This document shows positions 1 through 9,125 of a stretch of 38,279 nt of DNA, in pieces (position 1 is the stretch's first letter; every line of letters starts with the position of its first letter). The notes under the pieces were generated by a model. That model ran no database searches and was not told the DNA's origin. It saw only the letters and a program-made list of their open reading frames with translations. The stretch spans positions 1 through 38,279 of the forward strand of contig JACOSX010000028.1 of NCBI GenBank assembly GCA_016178625.1, given 5' to 3'. Made by a program: the position numbers and the translations under genes. This DNA is from Ignavibacteria bacterium (lineage in GTDB: Bacteria; Bacteroidota; Ignavibacteria; UBA10030; SZUA-254).

Positions 1-132
1 CGATGTCGTTACTGGAACTCGCGCAGCTGAGGAATATCCGGGCGCTCTTGTGTCCCAATGATGAATTAACAAAATTCATATCGTACCAACTGGCAGCGTA
101 GCCTCTGAAACGTTTTACACAGAAAAAAGGAC
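1..132. other. Left-edge stretch with no assignable gene
   Basis: A short plus-strand frame runs from the left edge to a TAG at 99-101 and ends in ISYQLAA. A second frame stops at about 59-61. A minus-strand frame is also open across much of the stretch. None is long enough to recognise. The in-frame codons just before the kinase start (after a stop at 106-108) read NVLHRKKD, so the kinase frame does not extend further upstream. The stretch probably holds the tail of an upstream gene and the kinase ribosome binding region. Confidence 0.3.
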
Positions 133-1698
133 TTGACCCAGCACATCGCAAGTGCAATGGTGCGCATAAAGGCACGCGAAGCATTAGATCTTCAGAGGGC
201 ATATTTTCAACAATTATTTGAAAACTCTCCTGCCGGGATTGTGATGTTGGATGATCATGATATCGTGCTGAATGCTAACATAGCTTTTGAAAATATATTT
301 CAGTATTCCATTGATGAACTTCGTGGTCGTAATGTTAAAGACTGGATTGTTCCGGAATCTCACCTTGAAGAATCGCGTGAGTTGACAACGGCGACGTATC
401 GACGGCAAGTAGTCCAGAAAGAAACGGTGAGAAAGCGGAAGGACGGATCGCTTGTTAATGTAAGTATTACAGCATATCCTATTATTATTGAGGATAACTT
501 GGTTGGCGTGTACGGCATGTATGTTGATATTACCGGGAGAAAGAAATTGGAAGAACATCTCCGTGAGGCACAGAAAATGGAAAGTCTGGGTACGCTCGCA
601 GGAGGTATCGCTCATGACTTCAATAATATCTTGGCGATCATTCTTGGTCATGCTTCCATGGTTGAAAAAAAACAACGTGAACCAGGGAGATTAATGCAGA
701 GTGTCGAAGCGATAAACAAAGCAACGCAACGGGGCACTGGATTGGTCAAGCAGTTACTTACATTTGCTCGCAAGTCTGAAGTATTACTGGAATCAGTGCA
801 ACTGAACGAGATCGTGAATGAGATTGTGAAGCTCATGGCTGAAACATTTCCGAAAACGATTACTGTATCTGCGCAGCTCGAAAAGAATCTTCCCTCAATT
901 ATTGGAGATGCCAATCAGATCCATCAAGTCCTGCTCAATCTGTGTGTTAATGCACGTGATGCAATGCCAAGAGGAGGAACGATGCATCTTACCACAGAAC
1001 TGGTGGATGGAACTCTCGTTAGCGCGAACTTCCCTAAGGCAAGTGCCATGGAGTACGTTCGGGTTAGCGTTTCTGATACGGGTCTTGGAATGGATAACAC
1101 CACACGTAGCCGCATCTTCGAACCGTTCTTCACTACAAAAGAGCGTGGCAAAGGGACTGGCTTAGGTCTTGCAGTAGTATATGGTATCATTGAGAACCAC
1201 CGGGGTTTCATAGAAGTTGAAAGTAAGGTCGGAGAAGGAACTGCCTTTCATTTCTATCTCCCTATTCAGCATCGTGGTTTTGAAAGTGTGGAACGAGAAG
1301 ATACACTTCAAAAAGAAATTCCCGGTGGAACTGAGACGATTCTCCTTGTAGAGGATGAAGAGTTGTTGAGGGATTTGTTAAAAGGGGTTCTCATTGAAAA
1401 AGGCTATAAAGTATTGGCCGCTGTAGATGGAGTGGAAGCAGTTGATCTGTATGCCAGCTCTCATAAAAAGATTTCATTGGTTCTCTCAGATGTGGGCTTG
1501 CCGAAGCTTGGGGGTCAAGAAGTTCTTTTGCAATTGAAAGCGATTGATCCGGAAGTGAAAATCATTCTGGCAAGCGGTTACTTTGAGCCCAACATCAAAT
1601 CTCAAATGCAGGAGGCGGGGGCGAACGCTTTTGTTCAGAAACCATATATTATATCTGAAATCCTGCAAAAGATTCGCTATGTACTGGATAATGATTGA
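133..1698 (+). CDS. PAS-domain hybrid sensor histidine kinase with C-terminal receiver
   Basis: This is a cytoplasmic hybrid histidine kinase of 521 aa with no visible membrane segment. A PAS sensor fold (about 20-137, ending in the usual VDITGRKKLEE linker) precedes a HisKA dimerisation domain with phospho-acceptor His161 in AGGIAHDFNNIL. The ATPase domain shows the N-box (LCVNARDAM, Asn273), the G1 box DTGLGM and the G2 box GTGLGLA. A receiver domain (about 402-520) has acidic residues in VEDEE, phospho-acceptor Asp453 in LSDVGLP and Lys503 in VQKPY. There is no DNA-binding output, so the signal must pass to another protein or the receiver must modulate the kinase. The start used is TTG at 133 behind AAAAAAGGA; ATG at 157 is an alternative. 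The N-terminus (TQHIASAMVRIKAREAL) resembles the linker that usually follows a GAF domain, so an ancestral N-terminal sensor may have been lost. Confidence 0.9.
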   Translation: MTQHIASAMVRIKAREALDLQRAYFQQLFENSPAGIVMLDDHDIVLNANIAFENIFQYSIDELRGRNVKDWIVPESHLEESRELTTATYRRQVVQKETVRKRKDGSLVNVSITAYPIIIEDNLVGVYGMYVDITGRKKLEEHLREAQKMESLGTLAGGIAHDFNNILAIILGHASMVEKKQREPGRLMQSVEAINKATQRGTGLVKQLLTFARKSEVLLESVQLNEIVNEIVKLMAETFPKTITVSAQLEKNLPSIIGDANQIHQVLLNLCVNARDAMPRGGTMHLTTELVDGTLVSANFPKASAMEYVRVSVSDTGLGMDNTTRSRIFEPFFTTKERGKGTGLGLAVVYGIIENHRGFIEVESKVGEGTAFHFYLPIQHRGFESVEREDTLQKEIPGGTETILLVEDEELLRDLLKGVLIEKGYKVLAAVDGVEAVDLYASSHKKISLVLSDVGLPKLGGQEVLLQLKAIDPEVKIILASGYFEPNIKSQMQEAGANAFVQKPYIISEILQKIRYVLDND

Positions 1699-1702
1699 AA
1701 AA

Positions 1703-1735
1703 ATGTTCATTGCTAGAGAACATCGTCTTTTTCCT
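1703..1735 (+). terminator. Possible terminator of the hybrid kinase gene
   Basis: A 6-bp inverted repeat (ATGTTC, 9-nt loop, GAACAT at 1703-1723) lies five bases after the kinase stop codon and is followed by CGTCTTTTTCC. The stem is short and AT-rich, so this is a weak candidate for an intrinsic terminator. Confidence 0.4.
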
Positions 1736-1936
1736 CAGAAAATTCATCATTGTTCAGCGTGCGGAAGAAGAAACCATCCACCCCTCGAGGCTTGTCATAG
1801 CGGCTTCCACGATTGGAGTGCTCAGTAATAGCACGTTTCTCCTTTGATATTTATCACTCAGTGAATTTTTTATACTTTGTGATCTATCGTTTAAAGCATT
1901 TTTTGACAAATTGTAAAGATATTTTTTCATGCGCCC

Positions 1937-1965
1937 TTGACAGTCTTCGTTTTATTATGTATACT
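1937..1965 (+). promoter_or_regulatory. Sigma70-like promoter of the ilv-leu operon
   Basis: A perfect -35 box TTGACA (1937-1942) is separated by 17 bases from a -10 box TATACT (1960-1965). AT-rich sequence lies just upstream and could act as an UP element. Transcription would start near 1972 and make a leader of roughly 285 nt before ilvD. This is a strong match to the housekeeping consensus and the only good promoter seen ahead of the 15-gene operon. The -7/-33 promoter reported for Bacteroidetes (TAnnTTTG) is not apparent here. Confidence 0.75.
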
Positions 1966-2021
1966 CATAAGAACGATTAAACACTCAAGTGGAAAATAGA
2001 CAACATATCGAGAACAACAAA

Positions 2022-2135
2022 GTGGTAAGCACTTCCATTGATGTTGTGCGGCCGCTTCTCGCTATTTTCCCGCTGGGCGTTTCCCTTCTCCTTATTAACC
2101 TCCTCGTCGTTTTGGCGCTGTTTATTAACAGCTAA
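2022..2135 (+). CDS. Ile/Leu/Val-rich leader peptide of the ilv-leu attenuator
   Basis: This short frame, absent from the ORF track, encodes 37 aa starting at GTG 2022 and stopping at TAA 2133. Twenty of the 37 residues are Leu, Val or Ile, with the densest stretch GVSLLLINLLVVLALFI near the end. A longer form starting at GTG 1989 (48 aa) is also possible, and neither start has a strong Shine-Dalgarno site. The position (about 50 nt after the predicted transcription start), the composition and the stop codon six bases ahead of an antiterminator arm are the hallmarks of attenuator leader peptides such as enterobacterial IlvL. It is probably a sensor of charged Leu/Val/Ile tRNA through ribosome stalling, with no function as a protein. 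The function is inferred from composition and RNA architecture. Confidence 0.72.
   Translation: MVSTSIDVVRPLLAIFPLGVSLLLINLLVVLALFINS
2117..2132 (+). promoter_or_regulatory. Leader hairpin over the end of the leader peptide (possible 1:2 stem)
   Basis: GCTGTT and AACAGC form a perfect 6-bp stem with loop TATT inside the last codons of the leader peptide. The bases GGC before it could also pair with GCC inside the antiterminator 5' arm. A translating ribosome would melt this hairpin. It could serve as the pause or anti-antiterminator stem of the attenuator. Confidence 0.45.
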
Positions 2136-2140
2136 CTAAA

Positions 2141-2215
2141 CGCCAGAGGTTAACTAAGCCCACACCAACATATAATCCCAACAGTTTAAACGGTTAAGCA
2201 AGGTTCCCTCTGGCG
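2141..2215 (+). promoter_or_regulatory. Antiterminator stem of the ilv-leu attenuator
   Basis: CGCCAGAGG (2141-2149) is perfectly complementary to CCTCTGGCG (2207-2215). The 5' arm begins six bases after the leader-peptide stop codon. A ribosome waiting at the stop would cover it, whereas one stalled on Leu/Val/Ile codons around 2085-2126 would leave it free. The 3' arm contains the CCTCT needed for the terminator stem, so the two structures exclude each other. This is direct sequence evidence for a switch; the mechanism is inferred. Confidence 0.7.
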
Positions 2216-2233
2216 GACAAGAGGATTTTTTTT
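2207..2233 (+). terminator. Attenuator terminator before ilvD
   Basis: CCTCT (2207-2211), an 8-nt loop and AGAGG (2220-2224) form a 5-bp stem followed by A and eight consecutive T (2226-2233). It lies 22 bases before the ilvD start codon. The stem is short for an intrinsic terminator, but the uninterrupted T tract and its overlap with the antiterminator arm support the role. Confidence 0.65.
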
Positions 2234-2255
2234 GTCTGAACAAGAGTGAATCATA

Positions 2256-3965
2256 ATGAACAATGGAACAGGCGATAACCGTCGAAGCAAGCTGATCACG
2301 TATGGGGCGCAGCGCTCTCCTAATCGCGCTATGCTTCGTGCTGTTGGATTCAGCGATCAGGATTTTGAGAAGCCGATCATTGGTGTCGCAAACGGCTATA
2401 GCACCATCACACCATGCAACATGGGTCTGAACGTCCTGGCAGGATGCGCAGAGTCCGCTCTGCGACGAGCCGGCACTATGCCTCAAGTCTTTGGCACAAT
2501 CACCGTGAGCGATGGGATTTCCATGGGAACGGAAGGGATGAAGTACTCGCTTGTTTCCCGCGAAGTGATCGCCGACTCCATCGAAACGGTATGTAATGCT
2601 CAGCGCCTGGATGGACTGCTGGCGATTGGCGGGTGCGATAAGAATATGCCGGGGGCAATGATCGCTATTGCCCGAATGGACATCCCCGCGATCTTCGTGT
2701 ATGGAGGAACGATCAAAGCCGGTCACCTCGATGGGAAAGATCTCACCGTTGTCAGCGCGTTTGAAGCTGTGGGGCAGTTTGGTGCCCGAAAGATCAACCA
2801 GACCCAGTTACTGGAGGTGGAGCGCCACGCTTGTCCCGGTGCCGGCGCGTGCGGTGGCATGTTCACCGCGAATACAATGTCCTCCGCGTTCGAAGCAATG
2901 GGCATGAGTTTGATATATTCTTCGACAATGGCTGCGGAAGACGCTGAGAAAGTCGAGAGTGCGGCACTATCTGCAAAAGTCCTCGCCAACGCAGTTCACA
3001 AACAAATCCTTCCGAGTCAGATCCTCACCCGTAAAGCGTTTGAAAATGCAATTTCAGTTGTAATGGCGATTGGAGGCTCAACAAACGCCATATTACATCT
3101 GCTTGCTATCGCACACGCTATGGATGTGACGTTGTCTCTTGATGACTTCGAGGACATTCGCTCTCGTGTGCCAGTTTTGTGTGATCTGAAACCTTCCGGA
3201 AAATATGTAACAACCGATTTCCATAAGGCAGGTGGTGTGCCGCAAGTGATGAAAATGCTTCTGGAGCATGATCGTCTTCACGGGGATGCGCTCACGATTA
3301 CCGGTCAAACCATTGCTGAGGTGTTAGCGGATGTCCCATCGACGTCGCGTTCGAATCAAGAAGTTATCCGACCATGGGCTGATCCACTCTACTCACAGGG
3401 TCATCTTGCCATTTTGAAAGGTAATCTTGCAACGGAAGGGGCAGTTGCAAAAATCACTGGCGTGAAGAATCCCAAAATGACCGGCCCTGCTCGGGTTTTC
3501 GATTCTGAAGAAACTTGCCTCGAAGCAATTTTAACGGAAAGAATTAAGCCGGGGGATGTCATAGTTATTCGCTATGAAGGTCCAAAAGGGGGACCCGGCA
3601 TGCGTGAGATGCTCGCACCGACTTCGGCCCTTATTGGTGCCGGGTTAGGCGATTCAGTAGGGCTTATTACCGATGGACGATTCTCCGGTGGAACGTTTGG
3701 TATGGTCGTTGGACATGTCTCTCCGGAAGCGGCCGTCGGTGGGACGATTGCCTTGGTGCAGGAAAACGATTCAATCACCGTCGATGCCGAAGCGCGCTTA
3801 TTGCAGCTCAATGTAACAGAGGATGAACTTACGCGTCGCCGAGCCCGGTGGTGCGCACCCGAGCCACGCTATACAACAGGCGTCTTGGCGAAATACGCAA
3901 CGTTAGTTTCGAGCAGCAGTCTTGGTGCAGTTACTGATTTGAATTTGAATGGAATGCGATCATGA
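2256..3965 (+). CDS. ilvD: Dihydroxy-acid dehydratase
   Basis: IlvD dehydrates 2,3-dihydroxy-isovalerate and 2,3-dihydroxy-3-methylvalerate to the 2-keto acids that precede valine/leucine and isoleucine. The 569 aa length is normal for the IlvD/Edd family. Cysteines expected to hold the Fe-S cluster are visible in ITPCNMGLN (Cys54), [10 protein letters not shown] (Cys127) and [16 protein letters not shown] (Cys193/Cys199). The spacing 54-127-199 fits the usual pattern. ATG 2256 is the first start after the attenuator terminator. It is the first structural gene of the operon, so its transcription would be under attenuator control. Its stop codon overlaps the next start (ATGA at 3962-3965), which implies translational coupling to ilvB. 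Confidence 0.97.
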   Translation: MNNGTGDNRRSKLITYGAQRSPNRAMLRAVGFSDQDFEKPIIGVANGYSTITPCNMGLNVLAGCAESALRRAGTMPQVFGTITVSDGISMGTEGMKYSLVSREVIADSIETVCNAQRLDGLLAIGGCDKNMPGAMIAIARMDIPAIFVYGGTIKAGHLDGKDLTVVSAFEAVGQFGARKINQTQLLEVERHACPGAGACGGMFTANTMSSAFEAMGMSLIYSSTMAAEDAEKVESAALSAKVLANAVHKQILPSQILTRKAFENAISVVMAIGGSTNAILHLLAIAHAMDVTLSLDDFEDIRSRVPVLCDLKPSGKYVTTDFHKAGGVPQVMKMLLEHDRLHGDALTITGQTIAEVLADVPSTSRSNQEVIRPWADPLYSQGHLAILKGNLATEGAVAKITGVKNPKMTGPARVFDSEETCLEAILTERIKPGDVIVIRYEGPKGGPGMREMLAPTSALIGAGLGDSVGLITDGRFSGGTFGMVVGHVSPEAAVGGTIALVQENDSITVDAEARLLQLNVTEDELTRRRARWCAPEPRYTTGVLAKYATLVSSSSLGAVTDLNLNGMRS

Positions 3966-5770
3966 TTCTAAATAGAACATCCGTATCGGCTCAGGAAGAA
4001 CTGTTGATGCCGGCGAAATCAATGACCACAACTTCTGAAAAGCTCATGACCGGATCGGAAATTTTTGTTCAATGTTTGATCGCCGAAGGTGTGGACGTGG
4101 TTTTCGGTTATCCGGGTGGCGCAAACATTGGGATTTACGATGCCTTGCATGATGCTGTTGCCATTAAACACGTGCTCGTAAGACATGAACAGGGTGCAAC
4201 TCATGCGGCGGAGGGCTACGCCAAGGCTACCGGTAAACCCGGCGTAGTGCTTGTCACCTCAGGGCCCGGTGCAACAAATACTGTCACCGGTATCGCTGAT
4301 GCATTCATGGATTCCATTCCAATCGTAGTCTTCACGGGCCAAGTTCCACTCAAGCTCATCGGCAATGATGCCTTTCAGGAAGCGGATATCGTTGGCATCA
4401 CTCGACCGATCACCAAGCACAATTACTTAGTACGCGATATCAGAGAATTGGCAAAGACAATAAAAGAAGCATTTTACATTGCCACGACCGGGCGACCTGG
4501 TCCTGTGCTTGTTGATCTGCCGAAAGATATCATGGCGCAGAAGACGACGTTCGAGTATCCTCAGCACGTGGAGCTGCGAAGCTATAAGCCGATCGTTGAT
4601 GTGGATATCATGCAAATCATGAAGGCTGTTAAGCTTATCAATGAAGCGAAGCGCCCGGTTCTGTATGTCGGTGGAGGTGCGATCCAATCGAATGCTTCGG
4701 CTGAGTTGAAAGCGTTAGCAGAGAAAATGCAATGCCCTGTGACGACGACTCTTCACGGCCTCGGTTCGTTTCCTGAAGATAATCCGCTCTCCATGGGGAT
4801 GCTCGGCATGCACGGCACGTGGTACAGCAACATCGCCGTAAGTATGTGTGATGTTCTCATTGCAGTCGGGGCTCGTTTCGATGATCGTGTGACAGGCAAT
4901 GTGAACGCCTTCGCATCCAATGCAAAAAAAATTCACATCGATATTGATCCAGCGTGCATCAGTAAGAACGTTGTAGCAGATGCTCCTATTGTCGGCGATG
5001 TGAAAAACGTGTTGACGAAGTTGATGGATCTTGTTCATCGGGTCGATACCCACGATTGGCTTGCGACGATCGAGCAATGGAAAAAAGAACATCCGCTCAG
5101 GTACACACATGGGAAAGAAATTCGTTCGCAGTATGTTATTCACAAGCTTGGTGAGATTACTAAGGGTAATGCCATTCTTGTTACTGATGTCGGTCAACAC
5201 CAGATGTGGACGGCACAGTTCTTCAATTGGATCCACCCGCGCTCGCACATTACCTCTGGCGGATTAGGAACAATGGGGTTCTCACTACCGGCGGCAATGG
5301 GTGCGGCGTTTGGACGGAAGGATCTCTCCGTGATCTCGATCAGCGGCGACGGGGGCATTCAGATGAACATTCAGGAGCTTGCAACCATTGTTGAGCATAA
5401 GCTTCCGTTGAAAATCTTTGTGATCAACAATGGGTTCCTTGGGATGGTGCGGCAGTGGCAGGAACTGTTCTATGAGCGACGATACTCACAGGTAGCACTA
5501 CGCAACCCGGATTTCGTCAAGCTCGCGGAAGCCTATGGATGTCGAGCGTACAAAGTAACGGAGAGTTCTGAAGTTGAGGGTGTCGTTCGGAACGCAATGG
5601 CATATAACGACGGACCCGTTTTTGTGGAATTCGTAGTTGCGCAAGAGGATAATGTGTTCCCGATGATGCCCTCAGGCCAGACCGTCAATGAGATGATTGA
5701 TACACCCGATCCCGTGAATAAGAATGGACAACCTGACCATAAAGGGTTATCCATCCTGGAAAAAGGATAA
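3962..5770 (+). CDS. ilvB: Acetolactate synthase, large (catalytic) subunit
   Basis: This ThDP- and FAD-dependent enzyme condenses two pyruvates to acetolactate, or pyruvate with 2-oxobutanoate to acetohydroxybutyrate. The catalytic glutamate is in [14 protein letters not shown] (Glu76), and the ThDP/Mg motif is seen as [14 protein letters not shown] followed by [15 protein letters not shown]. Length is 602 aa. The ORF-track start (ATG 3962) gives about 30 extra residues compared with family members that begin near [14 protein letters not shown] 4007, behind AGGAAGAACTGTTG, is a good alternative start; the ATGA overlap with ilvD favours 3962. The regulatory subunit ilvN follows three bases after the stop, the usual pair. 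Confidence 0.96.
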   Translation: MILNRTSVSAQEELLMPAKSMTTTSEKLMTGSEIFVQCLIAEGVDVVFGYPGGANIGIYDALHDAVAIKHVLVRHEQGATHAAEGYAKATGKPGVVLVTSGPGATNTVTGIADAFMDSIPIVVFTGQVPLKLIGNDAFQEADIVGITRPITKHNYLVRDIRELAKTIKEAFYIATTGRPGPVLVDLPKDIMAQKTTFEYPQHVELRSYKPIVDVDIMQIMKAVKLINEAKRPVLYVGGGAIQSNASAELKALAEKMQCPVTTTLHGLGSFPEDNPLSMGMLGMHGTWYSNIAVSMCDVLIAVGARFDDRVTGNVNAFASNAKKIHIDIDPACISKNVVADAPIVGDVKNVLTKLMDLVHRVDTHDWLATIEQWKKEHPLRYTHGKEIRSQYVIHKLGEITKGNAILVTDVGQHQMWTAQFFNWIHPRSHITSGGLGTMGFSLPAAMGAAFGRKDLSVISISGDGGIQMNIQELATIVEHKLPLKIFVINNGFLGMVRQWQELFYERRYSQVALRNPDFVKLAEAYGCRAYKVTESSEVEGVVRNAMAYNDGPVFVEFVVAQEDNVFPMMPSGQTVNEMIDTPDPVNKNGQPDHKGLSILEKG

Positions 5771-5773
5771 GAG

Positions 5774-6334
5774 ATGGACAACATAGTATCACACATACAG
5801 ATATCGCACAGAGCACGGGCGCAAGCAAACGGTGAAGAACATTTTCAGAAGCACACGATTTCAATTCTCATGGAGAACAACTTCGGGGCATTCAATAGGA
5901 TCGCGGGATTGTTCGCCGCAAAAGGATACAATATCGAAAGCATCACAGTTGGTCCGACTGAAGAAAAGGATGTTTCACGGATGACCATTGTGACTCGCGG
6001 AGATAACCAGGTCATTGAACGAATAATCAAACAGCTTCATAAACTCGTTGATACCATCACCGTTGCTGATCTAACGTTCGACAGTTTCGTTGAACGGGAT
6101 CTTATCCTGGTCAAAGTTCAGTCAACTCCTGAAACACGGTCGGAGATCATGCAGATCGCCGAGATCTTCCGCGCCAAAGTTGTGGATATCAGTCCGGAGA
6201 CATTGACAGTTGAAGCGACGGGGAGTCAGCTGAAAGTTGATGCTATCATTAAAATGTTGAGGCCGTTTGGCATTAAAGAGTTAGCGCGGACAGGAAGGGT
6301 TGCATTAAAACGCGAATTCCAAGGTGAAGTCTAA
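5774..6334 (+). CDS. ilvN: Acetolactate synthase, small (regulatory) subunit
   Basis: IlvN binds the catalytic subunit and in characterised family members gives feedback control by valine. The 186 aa protein has an N-terminal ACT domain (about 27-100) starting [21 protein letters not shown] with the conserved [13 protein letters not shown] segment. A C-terminal ALS small-subunit domain follows (from about 105, ERDLILVKV onward). The family is also called IlvH, and sequence alone does not choose between the names. The start ATG 5774 lies three bases after ilvB, with GGATAAGAG before it. The stop lies inside the first codons of the next ORF when that is read from GTG 6324. Confidence 0.95.
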   Translation: MDNIVSHIQISHRARAQANGEEHFQKHTISILMENNFGAFNRIAGLFAAKGYNIESITVGPTEEKDVSRMTIVTRGDNQVIERIIKQLHKLVDTITVADLTFDSFVERDLILVKVQSTPETRSEIMQIAEIFRAKVVDISPETLTVEATGSQLKVDAIIKMLRPFGIKELARTGRVALKREFQGEV

Positions 6335-7430
6335 AGAACACCAAGCAGGGAATGACACTACAAATGAACAAGATGGTTTGGTATATCGTATGATCATTGT
6401 TATGAAAGCTGGGGCTTCCCAGCACCAAATTGAACATGTGTTTGAGAAAGTTCGTGAACTTGGATTTCAGGCTCATCCAATATATGGCGAGCTGAGAACC
6501 GTGATCGCCTGTGTAGGAGATGAACGAGGGAAATCGCGGTTACAAGCTCTTGATTCTCTCGATAGTGTTGAAAGCGTTGTTCCCATTCTGAAACCGTTTA
6601 AACTTGCAAGCAAGGAATGGAAAAGAGAGAAGACAGCGATTAATCTTAGGTCGGCAACATCAAACGGGGAAGCATTCGTGTCAATTGGAAACAATCAGTT
6701 TGTTGTCATGGCGGGACCGTGTTCGGTGGAAAGTCGGGAACAAATTCTCGCAAGCGCCCAGCAGGTGAAAAATGCCGGAGCGCGGATTCTCCGCGGTGGT
6801 GCCTTCAAACCAAGAACCTCCCCCTACAGTTTCCAAGGACTTGAGGAAGAAGGTCTGAAACTTCTCGCCGAGGCAAGAGAGAAGACCGGATTGTTTATTG
6901 TCACCGAAGTGATAACTCCAACTGACGTTCCGGTGGTTGCAGACTATGCTGACATCCTTCAACTTGGAGCGCGGAATATGCAAAACTTCGCCCTCTTGAA
7001 GGAAGTTGGCAAGACAAAAAAACCCGTGCTGTTAAAACGAGGGATGTCGTGTACTCTCAAAGAGCTTTTGATGTCGGCGGAATACATCATGTCGCAGGGA
7101 AATTATCAGGTGATTCTCTGTGAGCGTGGCATTCGCACATTCGAAGATTACACGCGCAATACCTGTGATTTGTCTGCTGTTCCGGCGTTAAAAGAAATGA
7201 GTCACCTTCCTGTCATCGTCGATCCAAGTCACGGCACTGGAATTCGTACTCTTGTGACACCACTAGCAAAAGCAGCGGTCGCGGTTGGCGCTGATGGATT
7301 ATTGATTGAAGTTCACCCCAATCCTGAAGAGGCATTTTCAGATGGTGCTCAGTCGTTACTTCCTAATCAATTTGAAGAGTTGATGGAGTGGGTGAAAAAG
7401 TTAGTTCAGCTTGAAGGTAGGAAACTATAG
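6324..7430 (+). CDS. aroF: 3-deoxy-7-phosphoheptulonate (DAHP) synthase, type I-beta with N-terminal regulatory domain
   Basis: This enzyme condenses phosphoenolpyruvate and erythrose 4-phosphate, the first step of the shikimate pathway. An N-terminal ferredoxin-like domain (about 23-95, [20 protein letters not shown]) precedes the catalytic TIM barrel (about 120-355). Conserved motifs include [35 protein letters not shown] and [10 protein letters not shown]. The same architecture is known in Thermotoga DAHP synthase, where the N-terminal domain mediates aromatic amino acid feedback. GTG 6324 overlaps ilvN by 11 nt. The family usually begins at MIIVM, so ATG 6390 is equally likely and lacks a visible Shine-Dalgarno. 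Its place in a branched-chain amino acid operon is unusual. The symbol is used loosely for the family. Confidence 0.93.
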   Translation: MKSKEHQAGNDTTNEQDGLVYRMIIVMKAGASQHQIEHVFEKVRELGFQAHPIYGELRTVIACVGDERGKSRLQALDSLDSVESVVPILKPFKLASKEWKREKTAINLRSATSNGEAFVSIGNNQFVVMAGPCSVESREQILASAQQVKNAGARILRGGAFKPRTSPYSFQGLEEEGLKLLAEAREKTGLFIVTEVITPTDVPVVADYADILQLGARNMQNFALLKEVGKTKKPVLLKRGMSCTLKELLMSAEYIMSQGNYQVILCERGIRTFEDYTRNTCDLSAVPALKEMSHLPVIVDPSHGTGIRTLVTPLAKAAVAVGADGLLIEVHPNPEEAFSDGAQSLLPNQFEELMEWVKKLVQLEGRKL

Positions 7431-7445
7431 GGAAAGATTTCAACG

Positions 7446-9125
7446 GTGGAAGAACGCATATACATTTTTGATACTACACTGCGCGACGGTGAGCAATCGC
7501 CGGGTGCAACGATGACGTCTGCTGAGAAGTTAGAAGTGGCGCGTGCGCTTGCCAGAATGGGTGTCGATATCATTGAGGCGGGGTTTCCCGCTGCATCCCC
7601 CGACGACCTCGAAGCTGTACGCCGCATCGCTGTGGAAGTTGGGTCAACGGTTGCAACTCCCAGTGGCGATCCGCCGATCATCTGTGGTCTCGCCCGGACA
7701 AACAGGAATGATATCGACAAGGCGTGGGAAGCCATACGCCATGCCGTTCGTCCACGCATTCACACATTCATTGCGACGTCCGAAATCCATATGCAATACA
7801 AATTGAAGATGACCCGCGGGCAAGTAGTTGAGCGAGTGAAAGAAATGGTCGCGTATGCGCGCACGCTGTGTGAGAATGTGGAATTCAGTTGTGAAGATGC
7901 AGGCCGGAGCGATTCTGAGTTTTTATATCTCGTGCTGGGTGAAGCAGTGAACGCTGGTGCTACAACTCTGAATATACCAGATACAGTTGGTTATACAATG
8001 CCAGATGAGTTCGGAGCGTTGATCTCAGGGATCATTCAACACACACCCGGGATAGAACAGTGCGTCGTCTCCGTCCACTGCCATAACGATCTTGGTATGG
8101 CTACTGCTAATACACTGGCGGGTCTTCGTGCCGGTGCTCGCCAGGCAGAGGTGACGATTAACGGCATCGGTGAGCGAGCGGGGAATACTTCTCTTGAAGA
8201 AGTGGTGATGTCACTTCATACCCGCAGTTCGGTGTTCAACCTCACAACAGGTATCGATACGCCGCAGATCATGCGTGTCAGCAAACTGGTGAGCAACTAT
8301 ACCGGCATCGTCGTGCAACCGAACAAAGCTATCGTTGGCGCAAATGCGTTTGCTCATGAAGCAGGCATCCATCAGGATGGAATGCTCAAGCATCAGCAGA
8401 CGTATGAGATCATGCGCCCGGAAACAGTCGGCGTCAGCCAAACACGACTTGTATTAGGAAAGCATTCTGGTCGGCATGCCTTCAAGACGCGTTTGGCAGA
8501 GTTGGGATACAGTTTCAACGAAGCTGAGCTTGTCAAGGCGTTTGCGCGTTTCAAGAATCTTGCTGACAAAAAGAAGATTATTACTGATGCTGATCTCGAG
8601 GCAATCGCATCGGATGAACTTTATCAGCCACGTGAAATTTTCACGCTTGATGGCTTGCAGGTTGCCTGTGGAACTATCGGCATGCCCACAGCAACTGTAC
8701 GTTTGCGCGGTCCGGACGGTCGGTTGTTTGTGCAAGCATCTGTGGGAACTGGTCCCGTTGACGCGAGCTACAAAGCGATTGACTGTATTGTTCAAGCACC
8801 AAATACGCTGCTTGAATTCTCTGTCCATGCTGTTACAGAGGGAATTGATGCTCTCGGCGAAGTTACCGTACGAATCGGAGGAAGAAATGGTCAGCACGTA
8901 CTCAATGCTCAGAACGAAAGTGACCTTCCCCGCACCTTTGGTGGATACGGTGCAGATACGGACATCATTGTCGCAAGCGCCAAGGCTTACCTCAGCGCGC
9001 TCAACAAATTACTCGTGACGACAGGGGGCTTCAGCGATGAACCTGAACGCGTTGCAGAACTCAGTGCGGGAACACTTTCGCAAAATCAATCTACCCATTT
9101 AATGACAACAACAGAATCACGATGA
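7446..9125 (+). CDS. leuA: 2-isopropylmalate synthase
   Basis: LeuA condenses acetyl-CoA with 2-oxoisovalerate, committing carbon to leucine. The DRE-TIM metallolyase barrel begins [19 protein letters not shown] and carries the metal-binding [12 protein letters not shown] motif and [16 protein letters not shown]-terminal LeuA dimer/allosteric domain (about 395-535) follows, which in homologues binds leucine for feedback. Length is 559 aa, somewhat longer than the common 510-520 aa, with extra residues at the C-terminus. The start is GTG 7446 behind AGGGAAAG. The other DRE-TIM gene in this operon has a citramalate-synthase signature, so this copy is the true LeuA. The stop overlaps the leuC start (ATGA at 9122-9125). 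Confidence 0.95.
   Translation: MEERIYIFDTTLRDGEQSPGATMTSAEKLEVARALARMGVDIIEAGFPAASPDDLEAVRRIAVEVGSTVATPSGDPPIICGLARTNRNDIDKAWEAIRHAVRPRIHTFIATSEIHMQYKLKMTRGQVVERVKEMVAYARTLCENVEFSCEDAGRSDSEFLYLVLGEAVNAGATTLNIPDTVGYTMPDEFGALISGIIQHTPGIEQCVVSVHCHNDLGMATANTLAGLRAGARQAEVTINGIGERAGNTSLEEVVMSLHTRSSVFNLTTGIDTPQIMRVSKLVSNYTGIVVQPNKAIVGANAFAHEAGIHQDGMLKHQQTYEIMRPETVGVSQTRLVLGKHSGRHAFKTRLAELGYSFNEAELVKAFARFKNLADKKKIITDADLEAIASDELYQPREIFTLDGLQVACGTIGMPTATVRLRGPDGRLFVQASVGTGPVDASYKAIDCIVQAPNTLLEFSVHAVTEGIDALGEVTVRIGGRNGQHVLNAQNESDLPRTFGGYGADTDIIVASAKAYLSALNKLLVTTGGFSDEPERVAELSAGTLSQNQSTHLMTTTESR

Noticed and set aside
1903-1930. A second TTGACA at 1903-1908 upstream of the ilv promoter.
   Set aside because: No acceptable -10 box lies 16-18 bases downstream, unlike the pair at 1937/1960.
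2154-2726. Minus-strand 190 aa ORF over the ilvD leader and start.
   Set aside because: It is antisense to the attenuator and a clear ilvD, has no recognisable domain, and is explained as a shadow frame.
4715-5248. Minus-strand 177 aa ORF inside ilvB.
   Set aside because: It is a shadow of a strongly conserved gene, with no motif or ribosome binding site of its own.
8476-9018. Plus-strand 180 aa ORF in another frame of leuA.
   Set aside because: The leuA frame is conserved across this region; the alternative frame has random composition.
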